Notes under the pieces: generated by a model
Told to the model about the DNA's origin: nothing
Database searches by the model: none
Seen by the model: the letters and a program-made list of their open reading frames with translations, nothing else
Shown here: piece after piece, positions 51,942-60,436 of the stretch
Position numbering within the stretch: the first letter of the stretch is position 1
How the letters are laid out: each line of letters starts with the position of its first letter
Position numbers and translations under genes: made by a program
From: CALDUY01 sp046350255
GTDB taxonomy: Bacteria > Planctomycetota > Planctomycetia > Gemmatales > Gemmataceae
Assembly: GCA_046350255.1 (NCBI GenBank)
Contig: JAXMAV010000014.1
Span: 1-64,000 of the forward strand
Direction: 5' to 3'
DNA length: 64,000 nt

Positions 51942-53962
51942 GTTCGAGCGAAGAATCGCTCCTGCGGTCGGCGGCCTGGCAAAACGCCGAGGCGATTCGG
52001 GCAGCGAAACGACACGCCGAGGAAGAGCTGGCCCGGGCGATGGAGACGCTGGAGCAACGCTCGCAAGCTCTGACGCAGGCGCTGGCCATGACGCAGGCCA
52101 CGCTGGAGGCGACGCCGGATGGCATCCTGGCCACTGACGCGGCAGGCCAGGTCACTGAGGTGAACGATAACTTCCTGCGGATGTGGCGGCTACCATCCAC
52201 GCTGCGCGCCCCCGACCAGTTGCCGACCCTGCTGGTTGCCGTGGCCCAGCAGCTGGGCGATCCGACGGCATTCCTGGATCGCATGGAGGCGCTGAGCACC
52301 CAGGCGGACAGCTTCGACCTGCTCGATCTGCCCGATGGGCGCGTCTTCGAGCGCTATTCTCGCCCCAAAATGGTGGACGGTGCGGCGGCGGGCCGGGTCT
52401 GGGTGTTTCGCGATGTCAGCGAGCGCAAACGGGCGGAGGAAAGTCTCTACCTCCGCGATCGCGCCGTCCGGGCGATTCCCCTGGGCCTGGTGATCACCGA
52501 TCCCAACCAGGACGACAACCCCATCATCTACGTCAACCCAGCATTCGAGACGCTGACCGGGTACCCGGCCGCCGAGGTGCTGGGGCGGAACTGCCGGTTT
52601 CTCCAGGGCAAGGAGTCTGACCCGGCAACGGTGCAGCAGCTGCGCGAGTGCATCCAGGCCGGCATCCCGATCACCACTCAGCTGGTCAACTACCGAAAAG
52701 ATGGCAGCATGTTCCGCAACGAGCTGGCCATCTCGCCGGTGCGCGACAGCGACGGCAAGATCGTCCATTTCATCGGCATTCAGACCGACGTGACCGAGCG
52801 GTTTCAGCTGGAGGAGATGCTGCGGCAGAGCCAGAAGATGGAGGCGGTGGGGCGGCTGGCGGGCGGGATCGCGCACGACTTCAACAACCTGCTCACCGTC
52901 ATCAACGGCTTCACCGAGCTGGCGCTGAACGGACTGCCGGGCAACCAGCCGTTGCGCACCATGCTCGAGGAGGTGCGCAAGGCGGGAGGCAAGGCGGCGG
53001 GGCTGACTCAGCAGTTGCTGGCCTTCAGCCGACGCTCCATCCTGGCGCCGCAGGTGCTGAACGTGAACCGGCTGCTGCAGGATCTCGAGCCCATGCTGCG
53101 ACCTCTGCTGGGCGAGGACATCGATCTGGCCCTGCAACTGGCACCGGACCTGCAGGACGTGCGCGCCGATCCGGCCCAGCTGGAGCAGGCGCTGGTGAAC
53201 CTGTGCGTGAACGCGCGCGAGGCGATGCCGATGGGAGGCCGGCTGACCCTGGAGACGCGGAACGTGACGCTGGATAGCCACTACGCGGCGCTGCACCTGG
53301 AGGTGAACCCCGGCCTCTACGTGCAGGTGGCCATCACCGACACGGGGCGCGGCATTCCACCGGAGATACAACGCCGCCTGTTCGAGCCATTCAGCACGAC
53401 CAAGGAGTTTGGCCAGGGGGCGGGTCTGGGGCTGCCGATGGTGTTCGGCTTCGCCAAGCAATCGGGCGGGCATGTCTCGGTCTACAGCGAGCTGGGCGAG
53501 GGCACGACGTTCAAGCTGTACCTGCCGCTCATCGCGCCGACCGACCTGACCACGTCGATGCAGTCGATCGCCGATCTGCCGCGGGGCGATGAAACCGTCC
53601 TGGTGGTGGAGGACGATCCAGGCGTGCGGCAGCTGGCGCTGCAAATCCTGGGCCTGTGCGGCTACCAGGTGCTGGAAGCGAGCCATGGCCGCGAGGCGCT
53701 GCGGCTGATCCGGGGCCATCCGGGGCCGTTGCATCTGCTGCTGACCGACGTGGTCATTCCTGGAGGGATGGGCGGCCGGGAGCTGGCCGGCATCCTGCAC
53801 ACGCTGCGTCCCGAAACCCAGGTGCTGTTCATGAGCGGCTACACCGACGACGCGGTGATCCGCCACGGCGTCCTGCAGGAGGGCTCCGCCTTTCTCCAGA
53901 AGCCGTTCACCCCCCTGGCGTTGTCCACGCGCGTGCGTCAGCTGCTCGAACAGCGCCGCTGA
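51938..53962 (+). CDS. LOV-domain hybrid histidine kinase (blue-light receptor)
   Basis: A soluble 674-aa kinase starting in an ATGA overlap with the MetE-like gene. An N-terminal helix and PAS domain (about 45-165) precede a LOV domain (about 172-295). LOV hallmarks are all present: GRNCRFLQG with the photoactive Cys219, Asn in NYRKDG, Asn in FRNELAI, and Gln in GIQTDVT, the residues that bind and react with FMN. Then come HisKA with His313 in GGIAHDFNNLL, HATPase ending GAGLGLPMVFG, and a receiver with LLLTDVVIPGG and LQKPFT. Light-driven autophosphorylation is expected from family knowledge; the output is unknown. Confidence 0.92.
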   Translation: MSSSEESLLRSAAWQNAEAIRAAKRHAEEELARAMETLEQRSQALTQALAMTQATLEATPDGILATDAAGQVTEVNDNFLRMWRLPSTLRAPDQLPTLLVAVAQQLGDPTAFLDRMEALSTQADSFDLLDLPDGRVFERYSRPKMVDGAAAGRVWVFRDVSERKRAEESLYLRDRAVRAIPLGLVITDPNQDDNPIIYVNPAFETLTGYPAAEVLGRNCRFLQGKESDPATVQQLRECIQAGIPITTQLVNYRKDGSMFRNELAISPVRDSDGKIVHFIGIQTDVTERFQLEEMLRQSQKMEAVGRLAGGIAHDFNNLLTVINGFTELALNGLPGNQPLRTMLEEVRKAGGKAAGLTQQLLAFSRRSILAPQVLNVNRLLQDLEPMLRPLLGEDIDLALQLAPDLQDVRADPAQLEQALVNLCVNAREAMPMGGRLTLETRNVTLDSHYAALHLEVNPGLYVQVAITDTGRGIPPEIQRRLFEPFSTTKEFGQGAGLGLPMVFGFAKQSGGHVSVYSELGEGTTFKLYLPLIAPTDLTTSMQSIADLPRGDETVLVVEDDPGVRQLALQILGLCGYQVLEASHGREALRLIRGHPGPLHLLLTDVVIPGGMGGRELAGILHTLRPETQVLFMSGYTDDAVIRHGVLQEGSAFLQKPFTPLALSTRVRQLLEQRR

Positions 53963-54039
53963 CACGAAGCCAGGTAGCTCATTGCGGTCGGGCCGTGCAG
54001 CGACTATGATCGCGCCTCGTACCGTGGAGGGAGGCTGCC

Positions 54040-54939
54040 ATGCGCATCGTGGTGTTGCTCGGTCTGTCTGGGGGGCTGCTCGGTCTGGCGGTCGCCTGGG
54101 CTCCCCCATCGGCGCCTGCGCCGGCGCCTCGGCAGCTGCGCGTCGCGGCGGTGCAGATGCGGTCGAAGCCCGACCTGGAGGCCAACCTGGTCCGGACGGC
54201 GGCGCTACTGAAGGAGGCGGCGGCGCGCAAGGCGCAGGTGGCCGTCTTCCCCGAATGCTCGGCCAGCGGCTACTTCAACGACTACACCCCGAAGCTGAAC
54301 GCTGCCCAGCTGGCCGACGCGGAGAAACGCCTGTCCGACGCCTGCCGGGATGCGGGCATCTGGGCCATCCTCGGCCTGCCGGTGCGCGCGGGCAAGAAGC
54401 TCTACAACTCGGCGCTGGTGATCGATGACACCGGGCGGATTCGCGAGCGCTACCACAAGATCCAGCTGGCCGAGCCATGGCCCGACCCGGGTGATCATCT
54501 GTCGGTCTTTCGCGTCCATGGGGTGCCCTGCTCGATCATCATCTGCCACGACGAGCGCTACCCCGAGCTGGTCCGCCTGCCGGTGCTGGCGGGGGCGCGG
54601 GTGGTGTTCTACCTGTCGCATGAATCGCCGTTGACGCAGGAGCACAAGGTGGGGCCGTACCGGGCGCAGATTCAAGCGCGAGCGGTGGAGAACAGCGTGT
54701 TCGTGGTACATGCCAACGCGCCGGCCAACCCGGATGCGTCGGGTTCGCACGGGCAGAGTCGTATCATCGACCCGGACGGCAACCTGATGCAGGAGGCGTC
54801 GCTCTTCCGCGAGGAGATGCTGGTGGAGACGCTGGAGCTGAGCCGGGCCACTGCCGCCAACGCGCAGCGCAGCCTGACGGGCGGTGTGCTGGGCGCCTGG
54901 TGGCGCGAGGGACTGAAACACGTTCGCCACATCGATTGA
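54040..54939 (+). CDS. Carbon-nitrogen hydrolase (nitrilase superfamily) with export signal
   Basis: A 299-aa nitrilase-fold enzyme. The catalytic triad is intact: Glu72 (FPECSASGY), Lys140 (RYHKIQL) and Cys169 (IICHDERYPE). Unlike most nitrilases it begins with a hydrophobic signal-like segment (IVVLLGLSGGLLGLAVAWA), so it may act outside the cytoplasm or be membrane-bound. The substrate class (amide, carbamoyl or nitrile) cannot be decided. GGAGG lies shortly upstream of the ATG. It is the first of a run of plus-strand genes for secreted hydrolases, separated from the LOV kinase gene by 77 bases and from the next gene by 26. Confidence 0.88.
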   Translation: MRIVVLLGLSGGLLGLAVAWAPPSAPAPAPRQLRVAAVQMRSKPDLEANLVRTAALLKEAAARKAQVAVFPECSASGYFNDYTPKLNAAQLADAEKRLSDACRDAGIWAILGLPVRAGKKLYNSALVIDDTGRIRERYHKIQLAEPWPDPGDHLSVFRVHGVPCSIIICHDERYPELVRLPVLAGARVVFYLSHESPLTQEHKVGPYRAQIQARAVENSVFVVHANAPANPDASGSHGQSRIIDPDGNLMQEASLFREEMLVETLELSRATAANAQRSLTGGVLGAWWREGLKHVRHID

Positions 54940-54965
54940 GCGCTTGAACCGATCGGAGTTGTCGC

Positions 54966-56873
54966 ATGAATCGTCTGGGACTGTTGTTGCTGGTGCTGCT
55001 GGCTCCTGTGCTTCGCGCCGACGAGGCCGCCGTGAAGGCCGCGCTGGGGCGCGAGATTCTTTCGTCTCGCCAGACATTGCTCGACGTGCAGGAGTTCGTC
55101 GAGCCGCGCTTGCCGGCCCTGCCGGGATTCGAGAGTGCCAGTGAGTGGACCGCTTATGCCAGCGGGTTGCGCAAGCAGATCCTGGAACGTGCGGTCTTCC
55201 GCGGCGCGGCTCGGGGGTGGGATCAGGCCGCCTGCAAGGTGGAGCTGCTGGAGCCGATCCCGGGAGGGAAAGGCTACGCGATGCGTCGGCTGCGCTACGA
55301 GGCGCTGCCCGGCATGTGGATCCCGGCCATTCTCTACACTCCCGACAAGGTGGCGGGCAAGGTGCCGGTCATGCTCGCGGTCAACGGGCACGACCCGAAG
55401 GGCAAGGCGGCCGAGTACAAGCAGATCCGCTGCATCAACCTGGCGAAGCGCGGCATGCTCGTGCTAAACGTCGAGTGGTTCGGCATGGGGCAGCTGCGCC
55501 AGCCGGGGCATCGACACGGCTGCATGAACCAGCTTGATCTGTGCGGAACGAGCGGGCTGGCGCCGTTTTACCTGGCGATGCGGCGTGGCCTGGACGTGCT
55601 GCTGGCGCGGCCTGAGGCAGACCCCGCGCGCGTGGCGGTCAGCGGTCTTTCGGGTGGCGGGTGGCAGACGATCTTCATCAGTGCGCTGGATCCGCGGGTG
55701 ACGCTGGCCAACCCGGTCGCTGGGTACTCCGGGTTCAAGATTCGCCTGCGCGATCACTTCAAGGATCTGGGCGACAGCGAGCAGACGCCGGTGGATCTGG
55801 CCACCGTGGCAGACTACACGCACCTCACTGCCCTGCGCGCGCCGCGGCCGACGCTGCTGACCTACAACGCGAAGGACGAGTGCTGCTTCGAGGCGGGGTA
55901 CGCCCTGCCGCCGCTGCTGACCGCTGCTCGGCCCGTGTTTGCCTTGCTGGGGCGGGCTGGCGCGCTGCGCTCGCACGTCAACCATGATCCCGGGACGCAC
56001 AACTACGAGCGCGAGAACCGCGAGATGCTGTACCGGATGATCGGCGACCATTTCTACCCGGGAGATAAGACTTACTCGGCGACAGAGATCGCCTGCAAGG
56101 ACGAGCTGCGTAGTGCAGATGACCTGTACGTCGAGTTGCCGAAGGAGAACGCCAGCTTTCACTCGCTGGCCACCGACCTGGCCCGATCCCTGCCGCGCGA
56201 GCTGACGGCAGCGCAACGACGCAAAGAGCTTGGTCGTGTGGTGCGTCACGCGGACTGGGAGGTGCAGGCGAAGGAACTGGGCCGCACGACGGAGCGCGGC
56301 ACCACGGCGGTGCTGTGGCGGCTGCAGGTGGGGAAGAGCTGGAGTGTGCCGGTGGTCGAGCTGACCCGTGGAGCGGCTCCGGGGAAGACGGCGCTGCTGA
56401 TCAACGATGGCGGGCGCAAGGCCGACCCCGTGAATGCCGAACGTCTGCTGAAGGCGGGCTACCGCGTGCTGGCGGTCGATCCGTTCTATTTCGGCGAGGC
56501 GCGGATCGCGCAGAAGGACTGGCTGTTCGCGCTGCTCGTCGCCACGGTGGGCGAGCGTCCCCTGGGGGTGCAGTCGAGCCAGCTGGCCGCCGTGGCGCGC
56601 TGGGCCGCAAAGCAGCACGGGACGGCTGGCGTGCATCTGGTGGCGGTTGGGCCGCGGACGAGTGTGGCGGCGCTGGTGGCCGGGGCCCTGGAAGAGCGAG
56701 CGATCAGCGGGCTGGAACTACATGGCGCGCGGGCCTCGTTGAAGGAGATCATCGCCGAGAACCGCACCGTGGATCAGATGCCGGAACTGTTCTGCTTCGG
56801 GCTGCTGGAGGTGGCGGACATGCCTCAGCTTGTGGCGCTGGCTGCTCCGCGTCCGGTGCAGCTGCGCAAATGA
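54966..56873 (+). CDS. Secreted two-part alpha/beta hydrolase (acetyl-xylan-esterase-like)
   Basis: A 635-aa exported protein with a short signal peptide (MNRLGLLLLVLLAPVLRA). The first half is an alpha/beta hydrolase of the acetyl-xylan-esterase-like group common in planctomycetes: VPVMLAVNGHD, a nucleophile elbow VSGLSGGGWQ with Ser229, an acid in NAKDECC and His345 in HDPGTHNYE. From about residue 430 a second alpha/beta-hydrolase-like half begins (KTALLINDGGRKADP, YRVLAVDPFYFGEA), but its elbow region reads AVGPRTSVAAL and lacks a nucleophile. The second half probably has a structural or binding role. GGAG precedes the ATG. It is co-oriented with the PQQ gene 55 bases downstream. Confidence 0.83.
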   Translation: MNRLGLLLLVLLAPVLRADEAAVKAALGREILSSRQTLLDVQEFVEPRLPALPGFESASEWTAYASGLRKQILERAVFRGAARGWDQAACKVELLEPIPGGKGYAMRRLRYEALPGMWIPAILYTPDKVAGKVPVMLAVNGHDPKGKAAEYKQIRCINLAKRGMLVLNVEWFGMGQLRQPGHRHGCMNQLDLCGTSGLAPFYLAMRRGLDVLLARPEADPARVAVSGLSGGGWQTIFISALDPRVTLANPVAGYSGFKIRLRDHFKDLGDSEQTPVDLATVADYTHLTALRAPRPTLLTYNAKDECCFEAGYALPPLLTAARPVFALLGRAGALRSHVNHDPGTHNYERENREMLYRMIGDHFYPGDKTYSATEIACKDELRSADDLYVELPKENASFHSLATDLARSLPRELTAAQRRKELGRVVRHADWEVQAKELGRTTERGTTAVLWRLQVGKSWSVPVVELTRGAAPGKTALLINDGGRKADPVNAERLLKAGYRVLAVDPFYFGEARIAQKDWLFALLVATVGERPLGVQSSQLAAVARWAAKQHGTAGVHLVAVGPRTSVAALVAGALEERAISGLELHGARASLKEIIAENRTVDQMPELFCFGLLEVADMPQLVALAAPRPVQLRK

Positions 56874-56885
56874 ACGGCACCCTCG

Positions 56886-56891
56886 TACAAT
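56886..56891 (+). promoter_or_regulatory. Candidate -10 box TACAAT before the PQQ-propeller gene
   Basis: GTACAAT ends 37 bases before the ATG at 56929 and lies in the short gap after the upstream stop. The -35 region is weak. Confidence 0.3.
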
Positions 56892-56928
56892 GCTCTCGAC
56901 CTTCCTTCTCACCTCTGGAGTGTCTGCG

Positions 56929-58197
56929 ATGCGCCGGCTGTCTGTCTGTCTGCTTCTCCTGGGTCTGATGGCCGGTTCGCTCCGGGCCGAGGACTGGCCG
57001 GGCTGGCGCGGGCCGCGCGGCGATGGCACCTCGACGGAGAAGGGTATTCCCACGCGCTTTTCACCGAGCAATCAGGTGCGCTGGAAGGTCGAGTTGCCCG
57101 GCAGCGGCTACTCGTCGCCCATCGTGGTCGGTGATCGGATCTTTGTCACCACCTGCCTCGAAGAGAGCGGCGACCGGGTGCTGTTGTGCCTGGACCGCAA
57201 GACGGGAAAGACACTCTGGTCGCGCACGGTGCTGACGGCGCCGCTGGAGGGCAAGCACCCGCTCAACAGCTTCGCCAGCGCCACGCCGGCCACCGATGGC
57301 GAGCGCGTGTATGTCGCCTTCCTGGCTCTGCCGCGCATGCAGGCGGCCTGCTACGACCTGGAAGGTAAGCTGCTGTGGCAGACGTCGCCGGGCAAGCTGC
57401 TGTCGCGCCATGGCTTCTGCACCTCGCCGGTCCTTCACAAGGAGCTGGTCATCCTCAATGGGGATCAGGATCCGCACAAGGATCACCCCGAGGCGCGGGC
57501 CTACCTCGTCGCGCTCGACCGCAAGACCGGCAAGGAGGTGTGGCGCGTCAATCGGCCCAACCACACCCGGTCGTACTGCACGCCCATCCTCGTGCCCTGC
57601 CCCAAACGGCCCGGCGTGACGCAACTCGTGCTGTCGGGTAGCAAGTGCGTCACGGGCTACGATGCCGACACCGGCAAACTGCTGTGGATCATCGATGGCC
57701 CGACCGAACAGTACGTCGCCAGCCTGGTGCTGCACCAGAATATCCTCTTCCTGACCACGGGCTTCCCGGAGTATCACCTCATGGGGATTCGACCCACTGG
57801 CGAGGGGAACATCACGCGGTCGCAGCACATTGCCTGGCACATTCCGCACAAGGATAACGGCCAGCGCGGCGCATCGTACGTGCCTTCGCCGCTGGCTCAT
57901 AACGGGCACTTCTTCGTCGTCTCCGATGCGGGGTATCTCGGTTGCATCGAGGCGCAATCGGGCAAGCGGCTGTGGCTGAAGAAACTGGGTCGGCGGCACA
58001 GTGCGTCGCCGATTCTGCTCGAGGGGAACCTGATCATTCCGGACGACGACGGCAAGGTCTGGGTGGTGAAGGCGTCGCCCGAGTTCGAGATCGTGGCCAC
58101 CAACGAGATGCAGGAGGCGATCTACGCCTCACCCGCGACGGCCGACGGTTGCCTGTTCCTGCGCGGCGTCAAGCATCTGTACTGCATCGGCAAGTGA
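56929..58197 (+). CDS. Secreted PQQ-like beta-propeller protein
   Basis: A 422-aa exported protein. The start at 56929 has GGAG eight bases upstream and gives a signal peptide (MRRLSVCLLLLGLMAGSLRA), followed by EDWPGWRGPRGDGTS, the usual opening of planctomycete PQQ-propeller proteins. Propeller blades carry the tryptophan-docking pattern: LDRKTGKTLWSR, YDLEGKLLWQT, LDRKTGKEVWRV, YDADTGKLLWII and IEAQSGKRLWLKK. The fold is shared with BamB and quinoprotein dehydrogenases, but the PQQ-ligand residues of dehydrogenases are not evident. A structural or scaffold role at the cell envelope is the likelier reading. Confidence 0.9.
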   Translation: MRRLSVCLLLLGLMAGSLRAEDWPGWRGPRGDGTSTEKGIPTRFSPSNQVRWKVELPGSGYSSPIVVGDRIFVTTCLEESGDRVLLCLDRKTGKTLWSRTVLTAPLEGKHPLNSFASATPATDGERVYVAFLALPRMQAACYDLEGKLLWQTSPGKLLSRHGFCTSPVLHKELVILNGDQDPHKDHPEARAYLVALDRKTGKEVWRVNRPNHTRSYCTPILVPCPKRPGVTQLVLSGSKCVTGYDADTGKLLWIIDGPTEQYVASLVLHQNILFLTTGFPEYHLMGIRPTGEGNITRSQHIAWHIPHKDNGQRGASYVPSPLAHNGHFFVVSDAGYLGCIEAQSGKRLWLKKLGRRHSASPILLEGNLIIPDDDGKVWVVKASPEFEIVATNEMQEAIYASPATADGCLFLRGVKHLYCIGK

Positions 58198-58216
58198 CCC
58201 CGGGGCGAGACCATTC

Positions 58217-59242
58217 ATGAGCGATGCCGCTCCGATGCAGCAGCGAGCCGACGAGTTCCGCCAGGCCTACGGCCGGGTGCTGGGCGAGATCGGCAAGGTG
58301 ATCGTGGGCCATGCCGAGGTAGTCCAGGGAGTGCTGACCGGCCTGTTCGTCGGTGGGCACATCCTGCTGGAAGGGGTGCCCGGGCTGGGCAAGACGCTCC
58401 TCGTCCGCACGCTGGGTCAGGTGCTCGACCTGCAGTTCAGCCGGATCCAGTTCACCCCCGATCTCATGCCCAGCGACATCATCGGTACCAACATCATCCT
58501 CGAGACGCCCGAGGGACGCCGGCAGTTCAGCTTCCAACCTGGACCGGTGTTCGCCCAGATCGTGCTGGCCGACGAGATCAATCGGGCCACGCCGAAGACG
58601 CAGTCGGCCCTGCTCGAGGCGATGCAGGAACATTCGGTCACCGTGGGAGGCACGGTGCATCGCCTGACCGAGCCGTTCTTCGTGCTGGCGACGCAGAACC
58701 CGATCGAACAGGAGGGGACGTATCCGCTGCCCGAGGCGCAGCTCGATCGCTTTCTCTTCAAGCTGACCGTGGGCTATTCCACGCGGGAGGAGATGGCGAC
58801 GATTCTCGACCGCACCACCCGGAACGAGTGGCCGCAGCCTCAGCGCGTGCTGAGCGGGGCCGACGTGGATCGCTATCAGCGCCTGGTCCGTGAGGTGCTG
58901 ATCGCGCCGGCGGTGCAGGATTACGCCATTCGTCTGGTGCTGGCCACGCATCCGGGTGGGCCGTTCGCCGTCGAGGCGACCAACCGCTACGTGCGCTGCG
59001 GGGCCAGTCCGCGTGGCGCGCAGGCGCTGGTGCTGGGGGGCAAGGTGCGCGCCTTGCTCGAAGGGCGGTTCAACGTGGGGTTCGAGGATATCAAGAAGGT
59101 CTACTTTGCGGCTCTGCGACATCGTATTTTGCTCAACTTCGAGGCGCAGGCGGAGAACATCGAGGCGGACGCGGTGCTTCGTGACGTGCTGGAGCAGGTC
59201 AAGCAACAGGTTGCCGATGCTCCCGCGGCCGTTCGTGCATGA
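58217..59242 (+). CDS. MoxR-family AAA+ ATPase
   Basis: A 341-aa AAA+ ATPase of the MoxR group, which acts as a chaperone-like partner of vWA proteins. Visible motifs are GVPGLGKT (Walker A), LADEINRATPKTQSALLEAMQE (Walker B, within a longer helix), LATQNPIEQEGTYPLPEAQLDRF (sensor 1 and arginine region) and a C-terminal lid. It starts 19 bases behind the PQQ gene and is followed by a small membrane-protein gene and a DUF58 (vWA) gene. The MoxR-DUF58 pair is a well-known genomic couple. Confidence 0.94.
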   Translation: MSDAAPMQQRADEFRQAYGRVLGEIGKVIVGHAEVVQGVLTGLFVGGHILLEGVPGLGKTLLVRTLGQVLDLQFSRIQFTPDLMPSDIIGTNIILETPEGRRQFSFQPGPVFAQIVLADEINRATPKTQSALLEAMQEHSVTVGGTVHRLTEPFFVLATQNPIEQEGTYPLPEAQLDRFLFKLTVGYSTREEMATILDRTTRNEWPQPQRVLSGADVDRYQRLVREVLIAPAVQDYAIRLVLATHPGGPFAVEATNRYVRCGASPRGAQALVLGGKVRALLEGRFNVGFEDIKKVYFAALRHRILLNFEAQAENIEADAVLRDVLEQVKQQVADAPAAVRA

Positions 59243-59250
59243 GGTGAACC

Positions 59251-59505
59251 ATGGCAGACGATGATCGTGACGGCGGCAAGATGGGCGCGTTTCTGCTCGG
59301 CTTCGTGCTGGGGGTGCTGCTGTGCCTGGGTGGCGGCACCGTCTTCTTCATGCGTGAGTCGGCCCGGGCGGCCATGGGGCTACGGCAACTCGAGGAGGCG
59401 CGCATGGAGGCGGAGGTCGCGCGGCGTGCAGCCGAGGACGCGATGCTGGTGGCGCGCGATGCGGCCCTGCGCGAGAAGGAAGCCCGCGACAAGGCGCAGA
59501 AGTGA
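59251..59505 (+). CDS. Small membrane protein with coiled-coil tail
   Basis: An 84-aa protein with a short polar N-terminus, one membrane helix (about 12-33, FLLGFVLGVLLCLGGGTVFF) and a highly charged Glu/Ala/Arg helix to the end (LEEARMEAEVARRAAEDAML). It lies eight bases after moxR and 28 bases before the DUF58 gene. I do not recognise a family. The position suggests it may anchor or tether the MoxR-DUF58 pair at the membrane, which is inference only. Confidence 0.7.
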   Translation: MADDDRDGGKMGAFLLGFVLGVLLCLGGGTVFFMRESARAAMGLRQLEEARMEAEVARRAAEDAMLVARDAALREKEARDKAQK

Positions 59506-59533
59506 GGCTCGGCCCTTCCGAGGTGCGACGCTG

Positions 59534-60421
59534 ATGGCCGAGGCTGCCCCGCTGCTGGATGCTGACTTTCTGGCGCGGCTGGAACGGCTGGAGCTGGTGA
59601 CGCGGAAGATCTTTCAGGGACGCCTGAAGGGGGAGCGGCGCAGCCAGCGTAAGGGGCAATCGGTCGAGTTCGCCGACTACCGTAACTACGTCGTGGGCGA
59701 TGATCTTCGCTTCCTCGACTGGAACCTCTACGCGCGGCTGGATCGGCTCTTTCTCCGGCTGTTTCAGGAGGAAGAAGACCTGCATGTGTTCGTGCTCATC
59801 GACACCAGCCTGTCGATGGATTTCGGCACGCCGACGAAGCTGCGCTACGCCTGTCAGGTGGCCGCTGCTCTGGGATTCATCGGGCTGGTCAACCTGGACC
59901 GCGTGGTGGTGGAGGCGTTCGGCGAGCGCCTGGGGCCGGCGCTCCCGCCGCTGCGGGGGCGAAGGAGCCTGGGCCGGCTGCTAGCGTTTCTGAGTCAGCT
60001 ACAACCGACGGGGCCGGGCAATCTGTCGCAGGTGCTGCGCGCCTTCAGTCTGAAGACCCGGGGCCGCGGCGTCGTGGTGCTGCTCAGCGACTTCATGGAC
60101 AAGGGTGGTTACGCCGAGGGACTGCGTTACCTGGTCGCCCGGCAGATGGACGTCCACGTGGTGCAGATTCTCTCGCAGGAGGAGATTGACCCAGACCTGA
60201 TGGGCGACCTGAAACTGGTGGACGTGGAAGACGCGGACGCCGCCGAGGTCACCGTGCAGCTGCCTCTGTTGAGGCGCTACCAGGAGAACCTGGCGGCGTA
60301 CCGGGATGAGCTGGAAACCTTCTGCACGCGGCGCGGCATCGGCTGCATATCGACCAGCACCGAGGTGCCGTTCGACCGGCTGGTGCTGGGGCACCTCCGG
60401 CAGCGAGGTTTGCTGCGCTAG
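59534..60421 (+). CDS. DUF58 (vWA-like) protein
   Basis: A 295-aa DUF58 protein, partner class of MoxR ATPases. The start at 59534 follows a GAGG; a longer open frame overlapping the small membrane gene is out of phase with it and rejected. The DUF58 signature is clear: GQSVEFADYRNYVVGDDLRF then LDWNLYARLDRLFL. A vWA fold follows with the MIDAS-like VLIDTSLSMDFG and LLSDFMDKGG. There is no membrane helix, so the small membrane protein encoded upstream may supply the anchor. The gene ends 15 bases from the convergent RTX gene. Confidence 0.92.
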   Translation: MAEAAPLLDADFLARLERLELVTRKIFQGRLKGERRSQRKGQSVEFADYRNYVVGDDLRFLDWNLYARLDRLFLRLFQEEEDLHVFVLIDTSLSMDFGTPTKLRYACQVAAALGFIGLVNLDRVVVEAFGERLGPALPPLRGRRSLGRLLAFLSQLQPTGPGNLSQVLRAFSLKTRGRGVVVLLSDFMDKGGYAEGLRYLVARQMDVHVVQILSQEEIDPDLMGDLKLVDVEDADAAEVTVQLPLLRRYQENLAAYRDELETFCTRRGIGCISTSTEVPFDRLVLGHLRQRGLLR

Positions 60422-60436
60422 CGTCGAGGTTCCGGC

